Positions 1-9,099 of a stretch of DNA of 64,000 nucleotides are shown here, piece after piece. The stretch is from a virus. The notes under the pieces were generated by a model. That model saw nothing but the letters and a program-made list of their open reading frames with translations. It did no database searches and had not been told where the DNA came from. The DNA lies in IMG/VR virus record IMGVR_UViG_3300009034_000007, positions 32,729 to 96,728 of that record; one strand, written 5' to 3'. Position numbers and translations under genes: made by a program. How positions within the stretch are numbered: the first letter of the stretch is position 1; the number at the start of each line of letters is the position of its first letter.

Positions 1-101
1 CTGATGATCCCCCTCTGTTGATATTGGTTGCTGACGATATGGTTATTACTGTAATTGAAGAAGCCGCTACTGCTGATATTCAATATCAATGGGGCAAATA
101 A
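1..101 (+). CDS. 3' end of an upstream gene (partial)
   Basis: The window opens inside a reading frame whose first complete codon is at position 3 and which stops with TAA at 99-101. The visible 32 residues are acidic and unremarkable, ending in QYQWGK. The next gene starts with ATG at 103, one base after this stop, as expected for a packed phage operon. It probably belongs to the adhesin group that follows, but only the tail end is visible, so no function is proposed. Confidence 0.6.
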   Translation, partial: DDPPLLILVADDMVITVIEEAATADIQYQWGK

Positions 102-102
102 A

Positions 103-738
103 ATGTCTTGGATTAAATTTGGTCGTTTAGGTACATTTAGAGTCAAAAAGGGAGGCCAAGATATATACGCCGCTTACGCGGCTTTTGATTCATTTATCGA
201 TGATGATGATACGATTATCACAGCCCATGTGCCAGAGAAGGGTGGTGCATGGATTCAAGGTGGGGCTGGATCAAACATTACAATTCAAAGTAATGAGGCT
301 GATCTTGATGGCGCTAGTGAGAAGCACGCTTTATTAACTTCGAGTTATCATGTCCAGGCTAATGTAAAGGGACAGAGTGCAGGGGCTTATGGTGGAATGG
401 GTCTTCTCTTTCGAGGCGACTCCTCAGTTGGTAATGGTCTGATAGTAGCACTGTGTAAAGGGGCAAAATCTCAAGATGTACTTGTTACTAGGGTGACTAA
501 TTGGGCCAACGTAGCGGGTGGACTTGCTATGTCAGCCGTTACATTACCTGCGGCGGGTACATGGGTTAAGATCGAAGTTATTTACACTGATACCCATATA
601 ACTGTTAAAATAGACGATGCTACTGCCATCGATAATGTACCAGAAACTACTTATGGAGGACAGACGGAAATTGGCATTGGTCATTATTTATGGGGTGATA
701 CAACTAGTATACAATGGGATGACTTACGTGCATGGTAA
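103..738 (+). CDS. LamG/concanavalin-like virion adhesin candidate
   Basis: A 211-residue protein made almost entirely of alternating beta-type segments. From about residue 40 it reads like a concanavalin-A/LamG-type jelly roll (FDSFIDDDDT, then GMGLLFRGD, TWVKIEVIYTD, a late beta strand and a C-terminal WDDL). There is no signal peptide or membrane segment. An in-frame ATG-less extension exists upstream, but ATG 103 directly after the previous stop is the natural start. Such domains in phages usually sit on virions and bind carbohydrate. The next gene overlaps its stop. The fold is an inference from pattern only. Confidence 0.55.
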   Translation: MSWIKFGRLGTFRVKKGGQDIYAAYAAFDSFIDDDDTIITAHVPEKGGAWIQGGAGSNITIQSNEADLDGASEKHALLTSSYHVQANVKGQSAGAYGGMGLLFRGDSSVGNGLIVALCKGAKSQDVLVTRVTNWANVAGGLAMSAVTLPAAGTWVKIEVIYTDTHITVKIDDATAIDNVPETTYGGQTEIGIGHYLWGDTTSIQWDDLRAW

Positions 739-938
739 TTCGCAAGGGCAAATGTAATCGGTGTGGTAAATGTTGTGATTATGGGGGTAAATGGCCGTGT
801 GAATATTTAAGATTTGATGGGGATATTGCTATATGTAATATCTATGAAAATCGACCTAAAGTGTGTAGATTATATCCACAAAGACTCGAAGATGTGTTTG
901 AAGGGTGCGGATTTTATTTTGAAGAGGAGGGTATATGA
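732..938 (+). CDS. YkgJ-type cysteine-cluster protein (copy 1)
   Basis: A 68-residue protein with the hallmark CNRCGKCC near the N-terminus (residues 8-15), followed by CEYL, CNIY, RPKVC, a proline and CGFYF. This spacing matches the YkgJ family, which is predicted to bind zinc or iron through clustered cysteines. The biochemical role of the family is poorly known. It overlaps the adhesin upstream by 7 nt and the dehydratase downstream by 4 nt. A paralogue with the same motif order lies at 5553-5819, also next to an adhesin-like gene. Confidence 0.75.
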   Translation: MVIRKGKCNRCGKCCDYGGKWPCEYLRFDGDIAICNIYENRPKVCRLYPQRLEDVFEGCGFYFEEEGI

Positions 939-1993
939 GTAAGATAGCTTTGATTACTGGTATAACGGGTCAGGATGGTAGTTATTTAGCTGAGTTACTG
1001 CTTCACAAAGGATATGAAGTTCATGGCGTGATGCGTAGGTCTAGTACTTTTAGCACGGAACGTATTGAACATATATTTCCGAAACTAAAGTTACATTATG
1101 GTGATCTGTCAGACGGGACCAATTTAGTTAATCTATTAAATAATATTATGCCTGATGAGATTTATCATCTAGGTGCTATGTCTCATGTCAGAGCATCATT
1201 TGATATTCCTGTCTATACTGGCGAAATCACAGGTTTGGGTACGACTAGGCTTCTGGAGGCTATTAGACATATTGGATTTCGTCCTCGTTTCTATCAAGCT
1301 TCAAGTTCGGAAATGTTTGGGGCTAGTCCTCCACCACAGGATGAAGAAACTCCATTTCGTCCTCAAAGTCCATATGCCGTAGCAAAAGTGTATGCTTATT
1401 GGACTGCTAGAAACTATCGTGATGGCTATGGATTGTACATTACCAATGGAATATTATTCAATCATGAAAGTCCACGTAGAGGAAAAACTTTTGTAACTCG
1501 AAAGATTACAAGAGCTGTAGCACGAATTAAAGCAGGGTTTCAAAAGGATTTATACTTAGGTAATTTAGATTCTAAACGCGATTGGGGATATACTCCAGAG
1601 TATGTTGAAGCTATGTGGAAAATGGTGCAAGAAGATATTCCAGATGACTATGTACTAGGGACAGGAGAAACTCATACTGTAAGAGAGTTTGTACGAGAAG
1701 CTTTTAGCTACGCCGAATTAGATTGGAAGAAGTATGTAAAGTTTGATAAGCGATATCTGCGACCCACAGAAGTTGATGTTTTACAGGCTAATCCTACTAA
1801 GGCTAAGTATAAGTTAGGTTGGGAGCCTCAAATTAGTTTTTATGATCTTGTGAAAATTATGGTTGACGCTGATCTACAAGCCACTGGTCTAAATCCCATA
1901 GGTAAAGGTGTGGACATTGTTGATGGGCGATTTAAATTTGGTTGGCATACATGGGATAATAGCGTGACAGCCTTATTAAGGGAGGCACGATAA
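935..1993 (+). CDS. gmd: GDP-mannose 4,6-dehydratase
   Basis: A 352-residue extended short-chain dehydrogenase. Residues 9-15 form the GxxGxxG NAD(P)-binding turn (GITGQDG). SSSEMFG at 123-129 and YAVAK (Tyr147, Lys151) provide the catalytic Ser/Tyr/Lys set, and NHESPRRG and [10 protein letters not shown] are signature stretches of Gmd. Length is normal for the family. The enzyme converts GDP-mannose to GDP-4-keto-6-deoxymannose, precursor of GDP-fucose, GDP-rhamnose and GDP-perosamine. ATG 935 overlaps the preceding stop by 4 nt. The likely partner is the DegT-type aminotransferase at 14912-16021. No fucose synthase is seen in the window. Confidence 0.93.
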   Translation: MSKIALITGITGQDGSYLAELLLHKGYEVHGVMRRSSTFSTERIEHIFPKLKLHYGDLSDGTNLVNLLNNIMPDEIYHLGAMSHVRASFDIPVYTGEITGLGTTRLLEAIRHIGFRPRFYQASSSEMFGASPPPQDEETPFRPQSPYAVAKVYAYWTARNYRDGYGLYITNGILFNHESPRRGKTFVTRKITRAVARIKAGFQKDLYLGNLDSKRDWGYTPEYVEAMWKMVQEDIPDDYVLGTGETHTVREFVREAFSYAELDWKKYVKFDKRYLRPTEVDVLQANPTKAKYKLGWEPQISFYDLVKIMVDADLQATGLNPIGKGVDIVDGRFKFGWHTWDNSVTALLREAR

Positions 1994-1994
1994 T

Positions 1995-3935
1995 ATGTGT
2001 ATCGTTATCTTCGGACATGTCATTTGTATAGAGTGGCCAGTTTTAATTGCTGTTATATCCTTTGTTCTAAGTGCATGGGGCTACGTAAAAATGAAGTCCC
2101 AAAAAGTATTGAATAAAGGTAGTACTATGGTTGGACGGTTGATTGACAGAATAACAGCACCACCTAAGAAATTGATTGACAAAATTACCATGCCACTTAT
2201 TAAGCTAACTGCTTTTTTCCTTTGGCAATGGGAATTCATGCGAAGGCATAAAATACTTAGATGGATATTTTTAAGTATAGCTATAATCGTAGCCCTAATT
2301 TATAAGGCGGCAGGTGGCGAGGCAGTTCTTCAAGTGGCTATGATGGTTTTGCAATTATTGTACGGTCTTGCTTTCATGTTAATGCAGTTTATTGGACTAT
2401 TCTGGTTTTTGGCTAAACCGAAAACTATTGAAATTTTACCAATTGATAAAAATGTGACTACGTGGGATGACTATTGGGGTCAACCACAAGTAGTTGAACT
2501 TATTACACAATGGGGCGAACTTATTAAAGGTCGGAAAGATTTTGATGAAATGGGAGGCGAAGCTGTAAGAGGTATTCTACTTATTGGTCCTCCAGGAACG
2601 GGGAAAACTCATCTTGCTCGATGTATGGCTGGTTCAACTGGTGTAGCATTTTATGGTATGGATGGTTCTGGTTTTAGAGCTATGTTTTGGGGTGTAGATA
2701 TTCTTCGTATGATGGCCTTCGTTAATAAAGGAAGGAAATTAGCAAAAGAGTGGGGTGCTTGCTGGCTCTACATTGATGAAGTTGACGCTTTAGGTAGTAG
2801 AGGAGCACCTGGACAAGCAGGAATGGGCATGTTTGGTGGTCGAATGATGGGACAAGGTGCATTAAATCGACTACTAACGGAAATGGATGGTATTACCAAA
2901 ATTTCTCTTTATGATGAATGTCAAAATAGAATACGTAGAAAGTTAGGTTATTCTGATATTGATCAGGGTACAGTAATGTTTGTAGCCGCCACAAATCAAC
3001 CAGATTTACTTGATCCAGCTTTGCGGCGAGCGGGACGTTTCGATAAGACTATTGAAGTCGGTATGCCAGATAAAGCAAGTCGGCGTGCTGTGATTGAAGG
3101 TTATCTCGGTAAAATTCATGTAAAAGCTCAGAAGTGTCCATATTGCGATACTACAATTCTTGACAGAACTTATCGTGATCGACGGGGAAATTGTGGAGCG
3201 TGTGGTGGTATGCTAACCGATATAGATATAGATGCTCTTGTACAAGATACCGCGGGACGTACGCCAGCCGATATCGAATCTGCTATTGTTTCTGATGCAT
3301 GTAGATTAGCCTATTTTGATAACCGTAATACTGTCACCTTTATGGATATAGAAAACGCAATCCAGGAACAAATGCTTGGGCTTCAAAATCCAATTTCTGA
3401 TTTTGAACCTGAACAAAGACGTACAGTGGCAATACATGAAGCTGGACATGCACTTGTTCAGCACTTCTTGATGGATGATGTTCGTTTAGTAAGAGTATCA
3501 ATTATTCGTCGTGGTGATTCTTTGGGTTACTTAGACGCAAGAGCCAAAGAAGATATCTATGTTATACCTTTGGATAAACTTGTACGATCTATTAAAGTGG
3601 CTTTGGCTGGACATGTGGCTGTTGCTCTTGTGACTGGTGAAGAGTGGAGTGGTGCATTAAGTGATTTTGCTGGTATTCACAACAGGCTCATGGCGTTAGC
3701 GGCTCATGGTTATTTTGGTGTTTTTCCAATGGGGCCTGAAATTTGGAAAGACCACAAGATGAATGAAAGAATTCAAAAGAAGGTGCGGCAATGGATTAAT
3801 GAAACTTCAGAGTTATTGTATGAACACGGAGAAGCATTGGAAGCGTTAGTTAATGCTCTCTTAGAACATGAGGATATATCAGGCAAAGACGCTGTGGCTA
3901 TCATTGAGGCACATGAAAAAGGCGGTGTCGAATGA
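1995..3935 (+). CDS. FtsH-like membrane AAA+ zinc protease
   Basis: A 646-residue protein with hydrophobic stretches near residues 8-30, 88-104 and 108-140. The AAA domain follows: Walker A GPPGTGKT (198-205), Walker B LYIDEVD (around 258-264), sensor AATN (331-334) and the second region of homology RRAGRFD (344-350). The peptidase domain has HEAGH (481-485) and a candidate third zinc ligand, Asp557, in GALSDFAG. This is the FtsH architecture, an ATP-driven protease of membrane and unfolded proteins. Unusual for FtsH, a CxxC...CxxC knuckle (Cys381, 384, 400, 403) interrupts the lid region. It overlaps the thioredoxin-like gene by 4 nt. FtsH is normally a host housekeeping enzyme, so a complete phage copy is notable. 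Confidence 0.88.
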   Translation: MCIVIFGHVICIEWPVLIAVISFVLSAWGYVKMKSQKVLNKGSTMVGRLIDRITAPPKKLIDKITMPLIKLTAFFLWQWEFMRRHKILRWIFLSIAIIVALIYKAAGGEAVLQVAMMVLQLLYGLAFMLMQFIGLFWFLAKPKTIEILPIDKNVTTWDDYWGQPQVVELITQWGELIKGRKDFDEMGGEAVRGILLIGPPGTGKTHLARCMAGSTGVAFYGMDGSGFRAMFWGVDILRMMAFVNKGRKLAKEWGACWLYIDEVDALGSRGAPGQAGMGMFGGRMMGQGALNRLLTEMDGITKISLYDECQNRIRRKLGYSDIDQGTVMFVAATNQPDLLDPALRRAGRFDKTIEVGMPDKASRRAVIEGYLGKIHVKAQKCPYCDTTILDRTYRDRRGNCGACGGMLTDIDIDALVQDTAGRTPADIESAIVSDACRLAYFDNRNTVTFMDIENAIQEQMLGLQNPISDFEPEQRRTVAIHEAGHALVQHFLMDDVRLVRVSIIRRGDSLGYLDARAKEDIYVIPLDKLVRSIKVALAGHVAVALVTGEEWSGALSDFAGIHNRLMALAAHGYFGVFPMGPEIWKDHKMNERIQKKVRQWINETSELLYEHGEALEALVNALLEHEDISGKDAVAIIEAHEKGGVE

Positions 3936-4477
3936 GAAAATTTTATTTTTTACGTATAATGTTTATTCTAGTATGGGCTATGATTTTTTACTTTGGTTAT
4001 ATAATAGGTGATAAAGTCATGGATAATATAGCGGCTTCTCAGGTTCCAATGATACCACATGAATTATCTACTGGAATAAATGTTTCTGCTGTTGGTGATG
4101 TTGTAGACCCTAGTACAGTGCTTGTCTTTGAAGTTATTTTCAATACAAAGTGTAAAGGATGTGTGTCTCAATTGACATTTATGAAAGGAATTCATAATCC
4201 ACCAGAAATTTTTGTAGTAGGGGTGAACTATGGGGAGAGTGATGAAGCTGTACAAAAACTGGTAAATAAATTAGATTTAGAATATCCCATCATCACGGGA
4301 ATTGAAGAAGGCACTTTGAGTGTATCAAGTATTCCATATACCACTGTTTATGTTCCAAATCTCGACACAGGACAATGGATGGTATTTGATGAATGGCCTG
4401 GATTTACTGGAGGACTTAGTAGTAAGAGTCAAGGTGCGTTAGATCGTTTACATGCTTATTTGGAGGAGCAAAAATGA
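3932..4477 (+). CDS. Membrane-anchored thioredoxin-fold (TlpA-like) protein
   Basis: 181 residues with an N-terminal membrane anchor (about residues 6-26), then a thioredoxin-like domain. CKGC (Cys74, Cys77) lies after a beta strand (TVLVFEVIF), and SIPYTTVY (Pro135) fits the cis-proline loop. The layout resembles TlpA/ResA proteins, which hold an extracytoplasmic CxxC domain by a single span and exchange disulfides. It overlaps FtsH upstream and the next membrane protein downstream by 4 nt each, so all three are likely translated together. Whether it reduces, oxidises or merely binds clients cannot be told from sequence. Confidence 0.72.
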   Translation: MRKFYFLRIMFILVWAMIFYFGYIIGDKVMDNIAASQVPMIPHELSTGINVSAVGDVVDPSTVLVFEVIFNTKCKGCVSQLTFMKGIHNPPEIFVVGVNYGESDEAVQKLVNKLDLEYPIITGIEEGTLSVSSIPYTTVYVPNLDTGQWMVFDEWPGFTGGLSSKSQGALDRLHAYLEEQK

Positions 4478-5121
4478 AAAGATTAAAGGTTTATGTAAGA
4501 GCTGTATTGGTTTTACTTATTGCTGGTGTTGTTGGTGTAGGAATTTGGCCTCTGTCACAACCTTGGTTTAAATCTGAGTTTCATCAAGACCTTGTAAAAT
4601 GGGGTGACTCTAATTTCTACGTAGCTGAAGGTCTTGGCTGTGATTATTTTGGTGACGTTTTCCAGGATGCTGTGGAAAAAGGGGAGCCAGAATTGTGTCT
4701 TGACCCTGGATTTATTTATGCCTATGCAGGTGGTTATGATTGGGATGATCCGTTTTTTATGATGGCGTTGAAGTTTGAAAGAGATCATCCAGAATGGGAC
4801 ATTCTACATATTGAAAGAGAGCCATTTGATATTAGGGCTGAACCAGATGATGAGCTACATAGCGAGGACTTCCTGATTGTTGTCTTCAATGTAGAAGGGC
4901 TAAAGCGACTCGAAATCACGGAGTACATTCAGGAATGGGGAGCCAATCAAAATGATTATGTTATCCTGCTATGGGCCGAATACTCCGCACAGAAGGGGTA
5001 CTGGGTCATGAGATACTACATGGAATATTGGGTTTCTGATGGAGTGTGGTATGAAGCATTCTTGAGCACTCCTCTGAAGAGTATATTTGCAAAGTGGGTT
5101 GGAAATCCCTACGCAGACTAA
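4474..5121 (+). CDS. Single-span membrane protein of unknown function
   Basis: 215 residues. A basic N-terminus (MKRLKVYVR) precedes a hydrophobic span at about residues 8-26, leaving a large acidic and aromatic soluble domain that would face outwards. Only two cysteines are seen in the domain, near residues 56 and 76, and they could form a disulfide. I recognise no family. The ATGA overlap with the TlpA-like gene upstream suggests it could be a client or partner of that protein. Confidence 0.6.
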   Translation: MKRLKVYVRAVLVLLIAGVVGVGIWPLSQPWFKSEFHQDLVKWGDSNFYVAEGLGCDYFGDVFQDAVEKGEPELCLDPGFIYAYAGGYDWDDPFFMMALKFERDHPEWDILHIEREPFDIRAEPDDELHSEDFLIVVFNVEGLKRLEITEYIQEWGANQNDYVILLWAEYSAQKGYWVMRYYMEYWVSDGVWYEAFLSTPLKSIFAKWVGNPYAD

Positions 5122-5357
5122 TGAAAGTAGGAACAACGAATTGGTTATTTGTTATAGGATTCTTCCTGTCTTTAATAGGATTCATCCTATTGATAATGGG
5201 AATGGGTGGTATGTCGTTGCCAGTTTTGGGTACTGCTGATAACGTAGTAATTTGTGGAATTTTTGTACTGGTGTATGCTACAATGTTTGTTTGGTCAAGT
5301 AATTACGTAATAGTAATTTGCCCCAAATGCGGCTTTAAAGGAGATATAAACGGATGA
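5121..5357 (+). CDS. Small two-span membrane protein with terminal CxxC
   Basis: 78 residues starting at the ATG that overlaps the previous stop (TAATG). Two hydrophobic segments (about residues 8-28 and 40-62) are followed by a short tail containing CPKCGFKG, a half zinc-ribbon. It belongs to the membrane cassette with the FtsH-like protease. Function unknown. Confidence 0.6.
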   Translation: MKVGTTNWLFVIGFFLSLIGFILLIMGMGGMSLPVLGTADNVVICGIFVLVYATMFVWSSNYVIVICPKCGFKGDING

Positions 5358-5560
5358 TCAAAATTATTGATGTTAATGGAAAAGAAAGAAATATTCTTTC
5401 GTATAAGCGAATTCTTCATGCTTCGCAGAATGGTATCACTGGCGAGGCTATTGATGAAGAATACGTAGAGGTCATGATTAAAGGAAAGTCAGGACGGGAG
5501 TGGAAAGAATGGTATCCGCTCTCAGATTTTGTTGAGAAAAATCCTGGTTTAGATGTCTAA
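5354..5560 (+). CDS. Hypothetical protein, 68 aa
   Basis: A small soluble protein with an alternating beta pattern (IKIIDVNGKERNILSYKRI) and no motif that I recognise. It overlaps both neighbours by 4-8 nt (ATGA with the upstream gene), which supports it being translated. Confidence 0.55.
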   Translation: MIKIIDVNGKERNILSYKRILHASQNGITGEAIDEEYVEVMIKGKSGREWKEWYPLSDFVEKNPGLDV

Positions 5561-5819
5561 ATTACGTTATAAGAGACAAGGACAATGTATTAGATGTGGC
5601 GTATGTTGTTTAACAGAAGGTAAAGATGGGGGGCCTTGTAAATATTTGAAACTGGCTGGTGGTGGTAAGCAAGCTAGTTGTTTACTTATCAATCATCCAG
5701 AACGTCCTCAAAAATGCAAAATATTCCCTCAAGCACCCCCAATATTAATAGATACCTGTGGCTATTATTTTCTTGATACGTGGGAAGAAGATAGAATAGT
5801 CAGAGTGAGGGAAGTCTAA
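5553..5819 (+). CDS. YkgJ-type cysteine-cluster protein (copy 2)
   Basis: 88 residues with CIRCGVCC, then CKYL, CLLI, RPQKC, FPQAPP and CGYYF, the same order as the copy at 732-938. YkgJ-like proteins are predicted metal chelators. The next gene begins two bases after this one stops and is a large adhesin-like virion protein, repeating the adhesin/YkgJ neighbourhood seen at the window start. Confidence 0.75.
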   Translation: MSKLRYKRQGQCIRCGVCCLTEGKDGGPCKYLKLAGGGKQASCLLINHPERPQKCKIFPQAPPILIDTCGYYFLDTWEEDRIVRVREV

Positions 5820-5820
5820 T

Positions 5821-7374
5821 ATGACAGTTACAGCAAGTGTTGATGGTTATAATTTTATAAATGGTTGTGAAGCGGCGGCAGATTGGACAGGTGAATCTCC
5901 TGCCGATGTAGCAGATTTCTTTAAATATGGAACTCAATGTGTAGGATTTGTATTTCGTGGTGTCGGTGATAATGATTCATATATTACTGTTGCTGAGGAT
6001 TTATCAGGAACAGCTCATCTTCGTTTTTGGTTTATGACAACTGCTATAAATGAACTAAATACGGACGCTAATGGTGGAATTCAGGTTTATCTTAGTGATG
6101 GAGCTAATACTGGTTATTGGTATGTAGGCGGTAGTACGACTTATCCTGGTGGTTGGTATAATATTGTTGTTGATTTATCAAGAGATGTAGATTCTGGTAC
6201 TAAACCTACCATGACTGCTATTACTACTCTTGGGATTAGAATTAATCAAACAGCGGCTCCTAAAAACGTTCAAAATACCTGGATTGATCATATCTATGCA
6301 GGTAACGGTATTATATCTTACGGAGATGATGGGGGAAGTGCATATGATCTTGATGATATCTTAGCAATTGATCAAAATACAACCTACGGATGGGGAATAC
6401 TTAGAAAAATTAGTGGTATTTACTATCTCAATGGTAAGCTTATTTTTGGAGATGCGTCTGGTACAAATTCATGTGAGTTTGCTGATGCAAGTGAAATTAT
6501 TATTTTTGAAGATCGTAAGGTTAATGATGCTTTATATTCAATTACGGTGGTAGGAAATGGTACTGGTACAACTAATTTTAAATTAGGGACTAAAGCAGGT
6601 ACGGCTGGTGTTGAGGGATGTGTTATTAAAGCTGAAGGAACAAAAAAATACGATGTAATTTGTACGGATACTGATGTAGCTTATTTCAAACTGTACGGTT
6701 GTACATTCTTGGATGCCGATGTAATTCAATTACCGTTATATAGTTCTGGTAATCGAGAGATGTTAAACTGTAACGTTGAAGCTTCGGCTCAGATTGAAGC
6801 ATCGACATGTACAATTACAAATTTAAATATTATTACTGCGGATACGCGTGGAGTTCTTATTACGGGTGAAACGTTCTATATGACGGATTCTGCATTAATA
6901 AACTGTCCGTCAGGAATTCACATTAATACATCAGGTACTTTTAATCTCGATGCCATACAATTTATTAACTGTGTGTGGGATATCGAAAATTCAAGTGCTG
7001 GTAATGTAATTATCAATAACTTACCTGGTTCTAATGCCAGTACTTATGTAAATACAGGTGGGGGTACAGTAACAATTCAAACATCCGTTTATATTACTAT
7101 CGATGTGGAAGATACGGATGGAAATCCGATTGTAAGTGGAAGGGTAGCAGTTTATAAAACTTCTGACGACTCTGAATTAATGCGGGAGTATACAACTGCG
7201 GCTGGACAGGCTCAAGAAGTATTTAATTATGTTGAAGATACAGATATCTATGTACGAATTCGGAAATCATCTGTAGGGGAAACGAGATATTATCCTTATA
7301 ATACAACGGGTGAAATAACAGATGGTGGATATACCTTGACAGCCGTAATGATTGAAGATACAATCGTACAATAA
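5821..7374 (+). CDS. Adhesin-like virion protein, beta-rich
   Basis: 517 residues. The N-terminal 150 or so look like a carbohydrate-binding jelly roll (FRGVGDNDSYITVAED, AHLRFWFMTT, WIDHIYAG). The middle has short repeated strands (FKLYGCTFLDAD, ALINCPSGIHI, IQFINCVWDI) as in a right-handed beta helix. About residues 415-480 form an Ig/CNA-B-like unit (VYITIDVEDTDGNPIVSG). The C-terminal tail resembles that of the next gene. No enzyme motif is obvious. Probably a receptor-binding or decoration protein. The assignment is by fold pattern and position only. Confidence 0.55.
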   Translation: MTVTASVDGYNFINGCEAAADWTGESPADVADFFKYGTQCVGFVFRGVGDNDSYITVAEDLSGTAHLRFWFMTTAINELNTDANGGIQVYLSDGANTGYWYVGGSTTYPGGWYNIVVDLSRDVDSGTKPTMTAITTLGIRINQTAAPKNVQNTWIDHIYAGNGIISYGDDGGSAYDLDDILAIDQNTTYGWGILRKISGIYYLNGKLIFGDASGTNSCEFADASEIIIFEDRKVNDALYSITVVGNGTGTTNFKLGTKAGTAGVEGCVIKAEGTKKYDVICTDTDVAYFKLYGCTFLDADVIQLPLYSSGNREMLNCNVEASAQIEASTCTITNLNIITADTRGVLITGETFYMTDSALINCPSGIHINTSGTFNLDAIQFINCVWDIENSSAGNVIINNLPGSNASTYVNTGGGTVTIQTSVYITIDVEDTDGNPIVSGRVAVYKTSDDSELMREYTTAAGQAQEVFNYVEDTDIYVRIRKSSVGETRYYPYNTTGEITDGGYTLTAVMIEDTIVQ

Positions 7375-7390
7375 TTAGGAGAAAAGAAAT

Positions 7391-9076
7391 ATGGCAATAC
7401 AAGATGATTTTTCTATTGATTATGTGAATCTTAGAATTCACCACTCAGCGGGAGCTACTGTTTATACAAGTAACCAGTTATATTCTTGGCTAATGAATGA
7501 ATTCGATGAACTTGATCAAATGGATGATGTTGTTCCTATGAGTGCGGCTACTCCAACTGCTTACTCACTAATCAATGGATGGTTCCTTGATTATGGAGAT
7601 GGTAGTGAAGCACATAAATACCTAAGTGGTGGTGCTATTGAGTCCGTAGGTTGGAACAATGTTATTCTTCGTCTAGAGCTACAGTCAGGTGGCTATGTTA
7701 ACTGTACATCTGGTGATAGAGGTAAAGAAGTAACCGACGATGCCGTGGCTGTTGGACCACTCGTAGCCTATGATAATACAAACCGTGTTTGGTGGATTCG
7801 AGACACTGAAAGTCATGGGCAGATTGCTGATACATCAACTATGGATATTCCAACAGGTGATGGTAGTGGTACTGCGGATGAGAACTCAGAGACAGGTGAA
7901 AACCTCTGGACAAACCTCTATACCCTTGGTACTCTTGAAGATAATCCAACGCTCTATATTACCAGGGATGATACCCGTATTACGGGTTGGTGGGGTGCAG
8001 ATCAGATTGACATTATTATGCTTATCAAAGAAGCTGGTGTAGAACTTGGTGATAAACTGGCTGGTGGAGACACTGGTTGGGTACAAGTTTTTGACCGTCA
8101 ATGGACTGATCTTTGGGACTGGTTTGAAGTTGATCTCGGTCCTGGTGGTCGTCAGGCTGTACCTATGGCTACGTTTGAGGACTTGAATAATACTACCGCA
8201 GAAGGTACTGTTGCTGGATGGACAGATGTTGTAATTAGTGTGGCTGGTCCATATTCCAAAGATATTGGTGATGGTGGCGGCGCACAAAACTATGATTATA
8301 GTATTAACTGTGGTGGTCGTATTCTTAGTCAAGTTTATGAGCGTCTAAAGTATGTTACCAGAGATGGGGAAACAACTCTTATCGATGGAGTTCAAGGTCA
8401 GCAATACGTGACTGTTGCTGGACAAGAAGGTACATATGCTCCAGTGAAACAGGCTCCGTTTGGAACCTTTGCTGGTGGTATTTTCTTCGGTGCAAGAGGT
8501 ATTTGGATTGAAAATATGTCTGGTGGTGATACCGAGAATTATCAGTTGATTGATAGTAACGGCGTTACCCGAAGTCCTCCAACCCAAGCACCGATTACAG
8601 TTGTGTCCATTGTAGCTGGAGATCGAGTTCTAGTCGCCGAATCTACTGGTGAAGGTTTGACAGCAATTAAGAAAGACCAATATACAGTATCAGGGACAAT
8701 TATAACTGGCTCGAACTTTATTCATATTACTGTACCAATTCCAGCCGATACTCCTGCATCTGGTTTCATTCGCGTAGTTGATGTGGGTGTTAGTGAAGAA
8801 CGCTATCAATACTCTGGTTGGGCAAATTGGACTTTTGGTTTGCTTGAAAACACAACGAAAGAATACGTTGGTCCAATAGACACATGTTATGTTCCATATG
8901 TTGATAATGAAGCCATAAGTACAACTATAGTTCAGTCTCTTACCTATGATGATAACGCGTGGCTCGTTGCACGAGTACGCAAATACGGTATTATTCCGTG
9001 GGAAGGTACTGGACAGCTAGTAACTGGTGGAGTAACCATCACAGCAAGTCGCATAACTGACTCTATAGCTGAATAA
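7391..9076 (+). CDS. Large virion/adhesin protein
   Basis: 561 residues, beta-rich, with a strong ribosome site (TTAGGAG) 8-10 nt ahead of the ATG. No catalytic motif is recognised. The C-terminus (GTGQLVTGGVTITASRITD) resembles the last residues of the 517-residue protein upstream (TTGEITDGGYTLTAVMIED), which suggests a common terminal module for attachment or trimerisation. Position and composition point to a tail-fibre or capsid-fibre protein. Confidence 0.55.
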   Translation: MAIQDDFSIDYVNLRIHHSAGATVYTSNQLYSWLMNEFDELDQMDDVVPMSAATPTAYSLINGWFLDYGDGSEAHKYLSGGAIESVGWNNVILRLELQSGGYVNCTSGDRGKEVTDDAVAVGPLVAYDNTNRVWWIRDTESHGQIADTSTMDIPTGDGSGTADENSETGENLWTNLYTLGTLEDNPTLYITRDDTRITGWWGADQIDIIMLIKEAGVELGDKLAGGDTGWVQVFDRQWTDLWDWFEVDLGPGGRQAVPMATFEDLNNTTAEGTVAGWTDVVISVAGPYSKDIGDGGGAQNYDYSINCGGRILSQVYERLKYVTRDGETTLIDGVQGQQYVTVAGQEGTYAPVKQAPFGTFAGGIFFGARGIWIENMSGGDTENYQLIDSNGVTRSPPTQAPITVVSIVAGDRVLVAESTGEGLTAIKKDQYTVSGTIITGSNFIHITVPIPADTPASGFIRVVDVGVSEERYQYSGWANWTFGLLENTTKEYVGPIDTCYVPYVDNEAISTTIVQSLTYDDNAWLVARVRKYGIIPWEGTGQLVTGGVTITASRITDSIAE

Positions 9077-9099
9077 TATTCTGAGAAGGGAGGAAAATC

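Noticed and set aside
7886-8332. 148-codon open frame on the minus strand
   Set aside because: Lies wholly inside the large virion gene 7391-9076, has no ribosome site and has a low-complexity composition. A shadow of the sense gene.
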